From Caldivirga sp. (GTDB lineage: Archaea; Thermoproteota; Thermoprotei; Thermoproteales; Thermocladiaceae): a stretch of DNA of 11,314 nucleotides. How positions within the stretch are numbered: position 1 is the stretch's first letter; each line of letters starts with the position of its first letter. Shown here piece after piece: positions 1-5,949 of this stretch. A program made the translations under genes and the position numbers. Under the pieces are notes generated by a model. The model made no database searches and was not told the origin of the DNA. It saw only the letters and a list, made by a program, of their open reading frames with translations. The stretch spans positions 1 to 11,314 of the forward strand of contig JAPWUH010000029.1 of NCBI GenBank assembly GCA_028275645.1, given 5' to 3'.

Positions 1-339
1 GGGAATTACATGCCAGCTGATAGGCTTAAGGAAGCGATTGCGCCATACTTCGAGAAGGTTTCTAAGGCATCAGAAGTAATCATAAGGGACACCTTTGACT
101 CACTACGTATTCTGCCGAGAAGGGTGGCGCCAAGGCAGCGTCAGGTTGGTGCAGCTGTTTCAGTAAAGTGTTATAGGTACATACTGAGGAACTTCATGGC
201 CCATGCAGGATTTTACATGGACCCAGAACCTTGGCTGGATGTGAAGGTTGACCTGAATGTTGAGGTTGGGTATTATAAGAATTGGGACTTAGTTAAGAAA
301 TTCATAATCGATTGCCTAACTAGGCAATTACTAACCTAG
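1..339 (+). CDS. csx1: Csx1-family CARF-HEPN ribonuclease, C-terminal part only (5' end outside window)
   Basis: The frame is open from base 1, so the gene starts upstream; about 112 codons are visible. Counting from the Met at base 10, residues 60-65 read RNFMAH, followed by AGF. This fits the R-X4-H catalytic motif of HEPN RNases and the RNF-AHAG wording typical of Csx1 proteins (R at 187-189, H at 202-204). In that family an N-terminal CARF domain, not visible here, binds cyclic oligoadenylate made by Cas10/Cmr2, and the HEPN dimer then cleaves RNA non-specifically. The neighbouring Cmr genes and the convergent ring nuclease gene support this reading. The TAG stop (337-339) overlaps the TAG that would end the frame-restored ring nuclease gene on the other strand. 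Another CARF-HEPN family (Csm6-like) is possible. The family call is fairly firm; full length and the CARF domain cannot be judged. Confidence 0.8.
   Translation, partial: GNYMPADRLKEAIAPYFEKVSKASEVIIRDTFDSLRILPRRVAPRQRQVGAAVSVKCYRYILRNFMAHAGFYMDPEPWLDVKVDLNVEVGYYKNWDLVKKFIIDCLTRQLLT
311..328. repeat. Perfect 8-bp inverted repeat at the 3' end of csx1
   Basis: ATTGCCTA, two bases (AC), then TAGGCAAT. As RNA this would give a 7-bp stem with a 4-nt loop. It lies within the last codons of csx1, just before the overlapping convergent stop codons. It could be a 3'-end hairpin or a chance coding palindrome. Confidence 0.5.
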
Positions 340-422
340 GATTCAACGGTAACCATGTAGATTGCGTACAAGCCCCTATTAACCACATCTTCAACCTCCT
401 GCGGCGTTAACTCCCTGTCTGC
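336..422 (-). pseudogene. Out-of-frame C-terminal segment of the DUF1874 ring nuclease
   Basis: In the -1 frame relative to the 92-codon frame, the minus strand reads RELTPQEVEDVV, then NRGLYAIYMVTVES and a TAG at 338-336. This matches the usual DUF1874 C-terminal region (an L-T-x-E-E segment followed by a short beta strand). A TGA at 425-423 blocks this frame further upstream, so the switch must occur between about 410 and 422. Adding one base to the short C-run at 413-415 (a G-run on the coding strand) would restore a protein of about 116 residues, close to the family's normal length. I see no good slippery heptamer, so a real indel or a sequencing error is likelier than programmed frameshifting. 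Confidence 0.75.
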
Positions 423-685
423 TCAGTGCGGCCGTGAAGCAGTTGAAATACAATGAGGACATCACCCTTACTCAGCCTTATTGTAGTCCTATTAATGGGT
501 ACTTTAATGCCGAGTAGCTTCTCCATTACCCTAGCTGTTACCTCATGACCCACCACGCTGATGAAACCGCCAGACAACACCTCCCTAGCCTCTTCAACCG
601 TCAATTTCCTAACCTTAATGGTAACCTCCCCGGCTTCAGGGGGTATCATTTGTAGGCTGAAGGCTGTACCTAGATACGTAACCAT
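407..685 (-). CDS. crn2: DUF1874 / AcrIII-1-like ring nuclease (Crn2-type), C-terminally truncated by an apparent frameshift
   Basis: Members of this family (viral AcrIII-1, cellular Crn2) are small dimeric enzymes that degrade cyclic tetra-adenylate and so switch off type III effectors. The open frame encodes 92 residues. Family wording is clear: an N-terminal TYLGTAFSLQMI, then GFISVVGHEVTA (40-51), LLGIKVPINR (57-66) and GDVLIVFQLL (74-83). His47 falls exactly at the position of the catalytic His47 described for SIRV1 gp29, and Arg66 ends the conserved VP-NR segment. Glu88 is present, but the usual RLPEG wording around it is altered to GRTEQ. The frame stops at TAA (407-409), where the family normally continues for about 25 residues; those residues are present in another frame (separate entry). 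The ATG at 685 gives the expected family N-terminus. The gene is last in the leftward cmr-linked gene string, next to csx1. Family assignment is confident; activity is uncertain. Confidence 0.85.
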   Translation of the reverse strand: MVTYLGTAFSLQMIPPEAGEVTIKVRKLTVEEAREVLSGGFISVVGHEVTARVMEKLLGIKVPINRTTIRLSKGDVLIVFQLLHGRTEQTGS

Positions 686-692
686 GATTTAG

Positions 693-815
693 CTAAGTTA
701 CTGCAAAGATATTAAAAGGTACCGTTGCTTTGCCGGCAGTGTTAAGATTGAGCCTTAAAGGCATAGTAACATCCTCCACCTTAACTAAGAACATGTTTTC
801 CGGCGGCACTTTCAC
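693..815 (-). CDS. Possible 40-aa protein of unknown function
   Basis: A GTG at 815-813 overlaps the last base of the upstream gene's TAG stop (TAGTG). It opens 40 codons ending in TAG at 695-693, only 7 nt before the ring nuclease ATG. The product begins VKVPPENMFLVKVEDV and ends KATVPFNIFAVT. It has no recognisable domain, cysteine motif or clear membrane segment. The snug fit between two genes on the same strand, using stop-start coupling like the rest of this operon, is the main argument that it is translated. It could equally be a non-coding spacer carrying a promoter. An internal ATG at codon 8 is an alternative start. Confidence 0.35.
   Translation of the reverse strand: MKVPPENMFLVKVEDVTMPLRLNLNTAGKATVPFNIFAVT
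709..717 (-). promoter_or_regulatory. Possible TATA box for the ring nuclease gene
   Basis: The minus strand reads TTTTAATAT, centred about 28 nt upstream of the ATG at 685, roughly the spacing of a leaderless archaeal promoter. It lies inside the possible 40-aa reading frame, so it may be fortuitous. The ring nuclease could simply be read through from the upstream genes, since only 7 nt separate it from that small frame. Confidence 0.35.
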
Positions 816-1471
816 TAGGTAATCTTAGGCTTTACTATCACTAAACCATCATCATACTCGACACTGCATCTATCGGCAAGCCACCTCACAAGGTCATCTG
901 CAGTCTCGTAACCACTATCCATACCCCTGAGATACTTCACGTAATCCGGAGTCTCCGCGGCATCATCAATTCTTAGGTTAATTGGCTCAGTCAATGCCTT
1001 TACTAAATAATGGGCTATAATTGATGGCTTGTTACCCCTAGTCATGATGATTATTGAGCATGGGTCATTAATAACCCTGTAAGGTAGCGAGTTCTTAATA
1101 CTATCGTTGTTAGGAATCACGAAGGTGACCCACGGGTAAGGCGATATGATACCAAGTATTAGGCTCAATTCATTACTCGAGCGCTTCAGGTATTTAAGCA
1201 TGGACTTTATGGTATTGAGATTGTTATTCAAGTATTCAAGTACCCCGGCTAAGTCATAACTTAAGGAGTCAACATCAACGTATTCATGCAGGTATAGTTG
1301 CACAATAATGTTGACACCTAACGTTAATGCGTCGACATGAAGATTAACATCAAATCCGCCCAAACCATCGCAATCGAAACTAACCACATCACTAACACCA
1401 CCATGCATCACAAATTCATGGCATAAACGCTTGAAGCCATCCACCGAGCCCCTAAACTCAAGCAACATCAT
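815..1471 (-). CDS. Hypothetical protein of about 218 aa in the cmr-linked accessory cassette
   Basis: I do not recognise this family. From the ATG at 1471 it encodes about 218 residues. That ATG forms a four-base ATGA overlap with the upstream gene's TGA stop, the coupling used elsewhere in this locus. A GTG at 1480 or an ATG at 1468 are alternative starts. The sequence looks soluble and acidic, with alternating strands and helices. The first half includes a helix-like stretch rich in L, N and K (around residues 80-100). The middle has a hydrophobic segment, GIISPYPWVTFVIP, more like a buried strand than a membrane span. The end, DDLVRWLADRCSVEYDD and onward, looks like a helix followed by a strand. 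There is no Walker motif, HEPN, CARF wording or clear nuclease motif. Its position after the ATPase and the Cys-rich protein suggests it works with them; that is inference only. Confidence 0.75.
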   Translation of the reverse strand: MMLLEFRGSVDGFKRLCHEFVMHGGVSDVVSFDCDGLGGFDVNLHVDALTLGVNIIVQLYLHEYVDVDSLSYDLAGVLEYLNNNLNTIKSMLKYLKRSSNELSLILGIISPYPWVTFVIPNNDSIKNSLPYRVINDPCSIIIMTRGNKPSIIAHYLVKALTEPINLRIDDAAETPDYVKYLRGMDSGYETADDLVRWLADRCSVEYDDGLVIVKPKIT

Positions 1472-2013
1472 GTGTAACACCTCATAACCTCAATGTTACT
1501 GTACTCTTCAGTAACTTCCTTAAAATTCTTCAAATATTCTTTAGGCACAAGTATTAACAAGTATTCAAAGGGTGATGAAAGCTTGCCCTTTTCATCAAGA
1601 ATGGCTGATCGTACGTTAGTGACTTCTTTATATCTTCTTCTACTGGTTAAATGACATTTACAGCTGACGGCTACGGCAACGCATCCGTCAGAAGCCTTAA
1701 TGACCATGCATAGGTCAGGCCAATTACTAAGCGGGCAATCACAGCAAGGTACCTGGCCATCTCCCGCACTAAGGCATAAATCTCGGTCCGATTTATCACA
1801 TCTACATACTAACAAGGCTTTGACCCCTCTAATCCTGCGCTGTAACGCATTTAGAAAATCCCTAAAATCCCTGTCATACTGTAAAGCATGTGAGGCGTCA
1901 CATACAATACCGCACTCACGATCCTTGATTTGCCCTGCAGATCCTCTCCTACTCCCGCCCTGATCAATACTGCAAGGGTTATCGCGGCATTTATTAATTA
2001 TTCCACATATCAT
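1468..2013 (-). CDS. Cysteine-rich protein, possible zinc-binding and degenerate nuclease-like fold
   Basis: The 181-residue product has 16 cysteines and only two histidines, a striking count for a hyperthermophile. Clusters are C34/C38, then CRC (70-72), C80, CCDC (90-93) and C102, followed by C111 and CKCH (118-121); these look like metal ligands. The second half reads PDLCMVIKASDG, then VAVAVSCKCH, later EYLLILVPKEYL and YSNIEVM. That order (PD, a strand ending in xxK, a helix, another strand) recalls PD-(D/E)XK nucleases. However, the Glu expected two residues before Lys119 is Ser117, so an active nuclease is doubtful. HNH is unlikely because histidines are scarce. The ATG at 2013 follows the ATPase stop by 5 nt, and the TGA overlaps the next gene's start. 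Co-transcription with the ATPase suggests a partner role. The gene is well supported; the function is not. Confidence 0.75.
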   Translation of the reverse strand: MICGIINKCRDNPCSIDQGGSRRGSAGQIKDRECGIVCDASHALQYDRDFRDFLNALQRRIRGVKALLVCRCDKSDRDLCLSAGDGQVPCCDCPLSNWPDLCMVIKASDGCVAVAVSCKCHLTSRRRYKEVTNVRSAILDEKGKLSSPFEYLLILVPKEYLKNFKEVTEEYSNIEVMRCYT

Positions 2014-2018
2014 ATGGC

Positions 2019-2996
2019 TTACACAATTAACTCCCTCTCCCTCTTGAATAGCTCTGACTTTGTTAAATCCGTGAATGCATTGCCATCCTCAATAATGTAG
2101 ACTCTCCATCCCTCACCTTCCTCCATCTTCCTCGCTCCATACTTAATGGCAAAACCACTATGTGTCTCCACAATGACTAGGACGTTGCCTTTGCTTAACT
2201 CGTCAAGCAATGATTTGACGTAATCAACATGCAATGCGGGCTCGAAATTCTCTATAAACATTATTGGTGACCTACCCAAACCTCTCAATCTCTCCGCTAA
2301 AGCCTTAACTGTAATGATTAGGGCGGCTCTCTTAATGCCCTCAGCCACATGATCAAGTTCATAGTAGTAATCACCATCGTAGAAGAGCACCTCGTTCTCC
2401 TGAAGCTCAAGCCTTCCATTAACTACGAGCTCTAATGCATCATTTACATCCATTAAGTACCTACTATAATCACTGGCTATCTTTGTATAACTAGCGCTCC
2501 CGCTTAACCTCTTAATTAATGTCTTAATTAATGATGGTTTAGGTAGGTCTGTTAGAGTAAGTGTATTCTCAGGTTCGGGTAACCCAATGTTTATTAACTT
2601 CGCATCAATGTACCTGACCCAGGCTAGGGAATCCACACCTAAATCACTCGCTATATGGAGCCCTGTTGAATGCACCCCAGCTCCACACCCACCACTGTGT
2701 AATGTTTCTGCCCCTCTCTTTATGGTCACGTTCACCTTCTCAAATCCCTCTGTTCTCTCCAGCGAAACCTCGTAATCATTGAGCACTATCCTCCCAGCCT
2801 TAGCGCCATAGTTTATTAACTCCATTAATTCACTGCATTCAACACCGATATTATTCATTAATTTGATTAGGTACTCAATTGACCTCGCCACGGTGGTCTT
2901 ACCGGCGGCGTTGGGTCCGTAAAGTATCGTTACCCTGCCTAACTCAATCTCCGCACTCTTAATTGGCCCTATGTTTTCCAGTATAAGCTTCATCAT
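2019..2996 (-). CDS. RecF/OLD-like (AAA_21/AAA_15-type) ATPase linked to the cmr operon
   Basis: The 325-residue product is an ABC/SMC-type ATPase without a long coiled coil, TOPRIM or other visible nuclease domain. Walker A is GPNAAGKTT (27-35), preceded by an N-terminal strand typical of RecF-like proteins (ILENIGPIKSAEIELG). A signature-like segment VAEGIKR lies at 217-223. The Walker B region is IMFIENFEPALH (245-256), where E249/N250 stand in place of the usual D-E; E-N is seen in related ATPases, so this need not mean loss of activity. The switch histidine is in VETHS (276-280). Starts at 2996 and 2993 are both possible. The stop lies 5 nt before the Cys-rich gene. A 33-nt AT-rich gap separates it from cmr6 and may hold its own promoter. 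It is not a core Cmr subunit; coupling to a partner effector is inferred from context. Confidence 0.88.
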   Translation of the reverse strand: MMKLILENIGPIKSAEIELGRVTILYGPNAAGKTTVARSIEYLIKLMNNIGVECSELMELINYGAKAGRIVLNDYEVSLERTEGFEKVNVTIKRGAETLHSGGCGAGVHSTGLHIASDLGVDSLAWVRYIDAKLINIGLPEPENTLTLTDLPKPSLIKTLIKRLSGSASYTKIASDYSRYLMDVNDALELVVNGRLELQENEVLFYDGDYYYELDHVAEGIKRAALIITVKALAERLRGLGRSPIMFIENFEPALHVDYVKSLLDELSKGNVLVIVETHSGFAIKYGARKMEEGEGWRVYIIEDGNAFTDLTKSELFKRERELIV

Positions 2997-3018
2997 TTCC
3001 TTAAAAGTGCTAATTAAC

Positions 3019-3028
3019 TTTAATATTT
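3019..3028 (-). promoter_or_regulatory. Candidate internal promoter (TATA box) for the ATPase cassette
   Basis: Between the cmr6 stop and the ATPase ATG the minus strand reads AAATATTAAA, centred about 26-28 nt upstream of the ATG at 2996. That fits leaderless spacing like the two divergent cmr promoters. This is the only sizeable gap between same-strand genes from cmr4 to the Cys-rich gene, so the accessory cassette could be transcribed separately from the Cmr genes. Confidence 0.4.
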
Positions 3029-3029
3029 T

Positions 3030-3887
3030 TTATTCTATGCGGAATGCCCCGTAGCCCAGTGCCGTCTTTGCTCCAATGCCCTCCCTAAGGGCTTGCATAA
3101 TAATGTTCCTGAGGTCGTTGGTTGTGCATGCTTCCTTGCAGTCCTTATTTACATATACGTAGTCCTTAGAGACTTTGTTGCACCTGGTGGTTAACCTGTT
3201 CCTAGCCGCCAGTATAATCACCCTGAAGGCTACCCCGGTGGACACGGTGAGCATGGTTAATGGTGTTGGGCTTGACTCAACCTCACTTATCTCGCCCTCT
3301 ATCTCCCTGTAATGCGGATTGATTATGTCCAGGGTCAGTAGGGATTTACCGCCTGGGCAGTAGGTTGGGTATGAGTCTAAGACGACTATTGTTGATGACT
3401 CCTCCGTATCCCCAAAAGCCCTGACGCACGGTGACTTAGTATTCTCGGCAATGGCCCTAATGGCGCCTTTGAGTGATGATGATGGTATGTAGGGCAGGTT
3501 CCAATACGGGTCCCAGGAAATGCCAGGCTCCAAAGGCTCAGTGTACGGGTGCCTCAGGTTTATGGCTAGCCTACTCATTAACGCCATTTTGCCCCTGAAG
3601 ATCACTTCATAGCCTAACTCCTCAAGGGACTTGGTCACATAGTCCATGTGCTTGTCAACATTAGCGAGTAAGTCCCCAATGTTCTCACATTTATAGGCAT
3701 TCACCAACTCCATCATTAAGGCCCTATTTAACTGGTTAAGCTCGTCCTTGAGCGATGATGCCTTACCACCACGGCCAGCCTGTTTACCGCCACTTATTAC
3801 TAGTTCTATGAGCTTTAGCCTTAAGTAACTAGGTATGTTGACCTGCGGTGATGCCCTTATGGAACTTAATATAGGGCTCACGGCCAT
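3030..3887 (-). CDS. cmr6: Cmr6, type III-B RAMP subunit
   Basis: Cmr6 is a Cas7-like RAMP protein that caps the crRNA 3' side of the Cmr backbone. The 285-residue product shows the family hallmarks in order: YIPSSSLKGAIRAIAE (133-148), an AFGD turn (157-160), the Cmr6 signature LTLDIINPHY (184-193), and a C-terminal glycine-rich loop GIGAKTALGYGAF (270-282). The ATG at 3887 overlaps the cmr1 end by 10 nt. A GTG at 3881 would give a four-base GTGA overlap with the cmr1 TGA and may be the real start; the difference is two residues. It is the last of the core Cmr genes in the leftward operon. The residues 34-50 region is unusually rich in Gly, Lys and Ser and probably flexible. No truncation is seen. 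Confidence 0.93.
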   Translation of the reverse strand: MAVSPILSSIRASPQVNIPSYLRLKLIELVISGGKQAGRGGKASSLKDELNQLNRALMMELVNAYKCENIGDLLANVDKHMDYVTKSLEELGYEVIFRGKMALMSRLAINLRHPYTEPLEPGISWDPYWNLPYIPSSSLKGAIRAIAENTKSPCVRAFGDTEESSTIVVLDSYPTYCPGGKSLLTLDIINPHYREIEGEISEVESSPTPLTMLTVSTGVAFRVIILAARNRLTTRCNKVSKDYVYVNKDCKEACTTNDLRNIIMQALREGIGAKTALGYGAFRIE

Positions 3888-5473
3888 ACCCTATCGACCT
3901 GGATATTAATTTTCTTTTCCTTAAGATATTCCATGAACTCGCTGAGAGCTATGGCTGTGGCATTTATTACCTCTTTTTCATCAATCTGCAGAGGCTTAGG
4001 TTGCTTAGACCCGGCCCTATACCACTCAAGTTTATTTGGCCAATCAGCTGACACGAAAACGCTTAAGTAAGCCTCATTACCATGCACAGCCAATAGCATG
4101 GGCGAAGCCCTCCTACTTGCGCTCCCTATGATTTTATACCCAGTGCCCCTCTGTTCCCTAGGTAATCCAAGTATCCAAGCTTTAAGTTCCTGTCTTAGCC
4201 TATCTTGTGCTTTGTGTAAGGTATTAGCCCTCACGGGCCTGAGGAAGAAGTTATGAAGTATATTAAGGAAATAATCAGTATCGACTTTACTATCTTTTAG
4301 AGTAATACGACATAACATATATGGTGAAAGCTGGAAGTTGTACTGGCTCATATCTGAAATAGAACTTTGATAAAATATCCGTGAACTAATGACCGGCATC
4401 GGAGGTAGTTCCTTCGGTTCACCAGTTATGTTTCCCTTTAAGTAAGGATTCATGACATTTTCGAGCCTTTCTCTTACTTTACGTATTGCTTTATTAATCT
4501 CGCCTTGCCTAATGGCATTATACATATCCATTACATCACTTCTTATTTTATCATCATTTACCTCAAGGCTATTGATTTTGAAACATCCAAGCCCCCTACG
4601 ACTACCCTTTCCGAAACATGAAAGCGTCAGTGCAAGAAGTAGTATACTTAAAGAAGCCACTATTTCGTCATTTCCAAGATTACCTCTTTCCCTATTATAT
4701 GAAATTTTCAAGTCAAAATTAATTCCACGTTCTAGGTATTCCATCTCTTTATAAATTGATAATTTATACTTTGGCCGTCGTAGTCCATCCTGTAGTTGCT
4801 TTAAATCGCTTGGATTTATCATTATTACCTTCTTATTACCTACTGCGTTATCTATAATTTCAGTATTGAAAACCCTACACCTTCTTTCATTTTTCTTATT
4901 GATCTTACCGTCTACTCTAAATACCAGTTTATCTATGTACTCTACACCTAAATCTCTTAAAATATCCCTACTTATCTTTAATACACCTCTTGGAACAGTA
5001 TTATCTGACGCTATATTACTCTCCTTTACGTCAATGCTCTTAGTCATCATTAACAACTGTATTCTTTGTAGCTTATGAGTAAATACTTTTGAATCTTGAC
5101 ATAGTATAAATTTACTAATATACTTCTCAATATTTAAACTAGGGCTTATAGATATTTTAAAGTATGATGCACGTGACTTACTTCCAGCTACATATCCCAA
5201 TCCCAGCTTCTCACCTACGATCTCACTTATCAATGCAACTTCATTATCTCTCGGAACCTTTAAGTAACCTCTCTTGTCATCACGTTGCCCAACAAGTAAC
5301 CCTTTCTCATAGAGTATTCCACCCACGAAGGCTCTAGCCCACCAACGCCAAACACCCTTAACCTCGCTCGGTCTCAGTGGCCAATCGGGATCAACAACGT
5401 TGGGATCGGCTGAGCCGGGTAGGAAGGGGGTTTCTAGGGTTAGCTTAAGCCTAACGTACTCCACATCACTCAC
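3878..5473 (-). CDS. cmr1: Cmr1, type III-B RAMP subunit with tandem RAMP folds
   Basis: Cmr1 sits at the end of the Cmr complex with Cmr6 and contacts target RNA. The N-terminus carries the diagnostic ETPFLPGSADPN and LRPSEVKGVWRWWARA; a glycine-rich loop GKGSRRGLGCFKI follows near residue 290. At 531 residues it is longer than the roughly 340-residue P. furiosus protein but within the range of longer family members. I chose the GTG at 5473, which makes a GTGA overlap with the cmr5 stop. A GTG at 5509 in the same frame would add 12 residues and overlap cmr5 by 40 nt; the conserved region begins only after 5473. The middle of the gene (about 4261-5280) is much richer in A+T than its ends and neighbours, yet the frame is intact. 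Confidence 0.93.
   Translation of the reverse strand: MSDVEYVRLKLTLETPFLPGSADPNVVDPDWPLRPSEVKGVWRWWARAFVGGILYEKGLLVGQRDDKRGYLKVPRDNEVALISEIVGEKLGLGYVAGSKSRASYFKISISPSLNIEKYISKFILCQDSKVFTHKLQRIQLLMMTKSIDVKESNIASDNTVPRGVLKISRDILRDLGVEYIDKLVFRVDGKINKKNERRCRVFNTEIIDNAVGNKKVIMINPSDLKQLQDGLRRPKYKLSIYKEMEYLERGINFDLKISYNRERGNLGNDEIVASLSILLLALTLSCFGKGSRRGLGCFKINSLEVNDDKIRSDVMDMYNAIRQGEINKAIRKVRERLENVMNPYLKGNITGEPKELPPMPVISSRIFYQSSISDMSQYNFQLSPYMLCRITLKDSKVDTDYFLNILHNFFLRPVRANTLHKAQDRLRQELKAWILGLPREQRGTGYKIIGSASRRASPMLLAVHGNEAYLSVFVSADWPNKLEWYRAGSKQPKPLQIDEKEVINATAIALSEFMEYLKEKKINIQVDRVWP
4261..5280. other. AT-rich core segment inside cmr1
   Basis: Counting G+C by hand in seventeen 60-base blocks from 4261 to 5280 gives about 34% overall, with one block (5101-5160) at about 18%. 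The adjacent block 5281-5340 is about 53% and 4081-4200 about 53%; a sample block in cmr2 (9301-9360) is 50%. The segment encodes the variable middle of Cmr1 and has many Lys, Ile and Asn codons. It may reflect recombination with a divergent cmr1, or relaxed constraint. Confidence 0.65.
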
Positions 5474-5949
5474 CCAGATATTGATGCCTCGGCAAGCCTC
5501 TTCAACCACTCAGCAAATTCAAGCACCTTGTTGGTAACGATCACCTGTCTCCCTGGGTCATTAAGGACCTTCAACAGTGTTAACAGGTCATTAACGCCAT
5601 CCATCTTGGCAACCTCCCTAATAGCCCTCATTAGGCACGCGCCATATAACTCATAGGCCTCCTCCTTGACTGTGTTCTCATTCTTCCAACTCTCGAATAG
5701 GGCGCCCAGGTCTGGCTTCGTCAGGGCCTGCGTCATTAAATCAACCCCGGAGTACTTATCTTTACTTGCCTTTGATGCTACGTAGGCTATGGTGTACGTT
5801 AACCCACTATAGTAAATGCTCGATGGCACATGCCTAGCCCTGGTCCTAAACCCATCGAGAACCTGCTTCCTATCGCCAAAAACCCTCTTCAAAGCCTCAA
5901 TGCACCTTATGGCCAGGTCGAGCGACTCACTGCGCTGCATGCTAATCAC
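5470..5949 (-). CDS. cmr5: Cmr5, small alpha-helical subunit of the type III-B complex
   Basis: Cmr5 (Cas11) forms the inner filament beside the Cmr4 backbone and helps hold target RNA. The product of about 159 residues is almost entirely helical. It carries the family segment RARHVPSSIYYSGL followed by TIAYVASKA (about residues 37-61) and the typical C-terminal FAEWLKRLAEA. Two adjacent GTG codons (5952 and 5949) and an ATG (5940) can start it. The GTG at 5949 is preferred because it forms a GTGA overlap with the cmr4 TGA, the pattern at the next junctions too. Its TGA overlaps the cmr1 GTG. Assignment also rests on its place between cmr4 and cmr1. Confidence 0.93.
   Translation of the reverse strand: MISMQRSESLDLAIRCIEALKRVFGDRKQVLDGFRTRARHVPSSIYYSGLTYTIAYVASKASKDKYSGVDLMTQALTKPDLGALFESWKNENTVKEEAYELYGACLMRAIREVAKMDGVNDLLTLLKVLNDPGRQVIVTNKVLEFAEWLKRLAEASISG

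Noticed and set aside
410..425. Programmed -1 ribosomal frameshift in the ring nuclease gene
   Set aside because: No X-XXY-YYZ slippery heptamer or obvious downstream stem seen; an indel or sequencing error explains it more simply, though not excluded.
1700..1963. 87-codon frame on the + strand opposite the Cys-rich gene
   Set aside because: Pure antisense shadow; its product is low-complexity and lacks the operon fit of the minus-strand gene.
1468..2013. Cys-rich protein as an HNH (PtuB-like) nuclease partner of the ATPase
   Set aside because: Only two histidines and no HNH spacing, so the Septu comparison is architectural at most.
4452..5078. Two leucine-rich + strand frames opposite cmr1, resembling membrane proteins
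   Set aside because: They arise from the AT-rich cmr1 core read in antisense; no supporting promoter or operon context.
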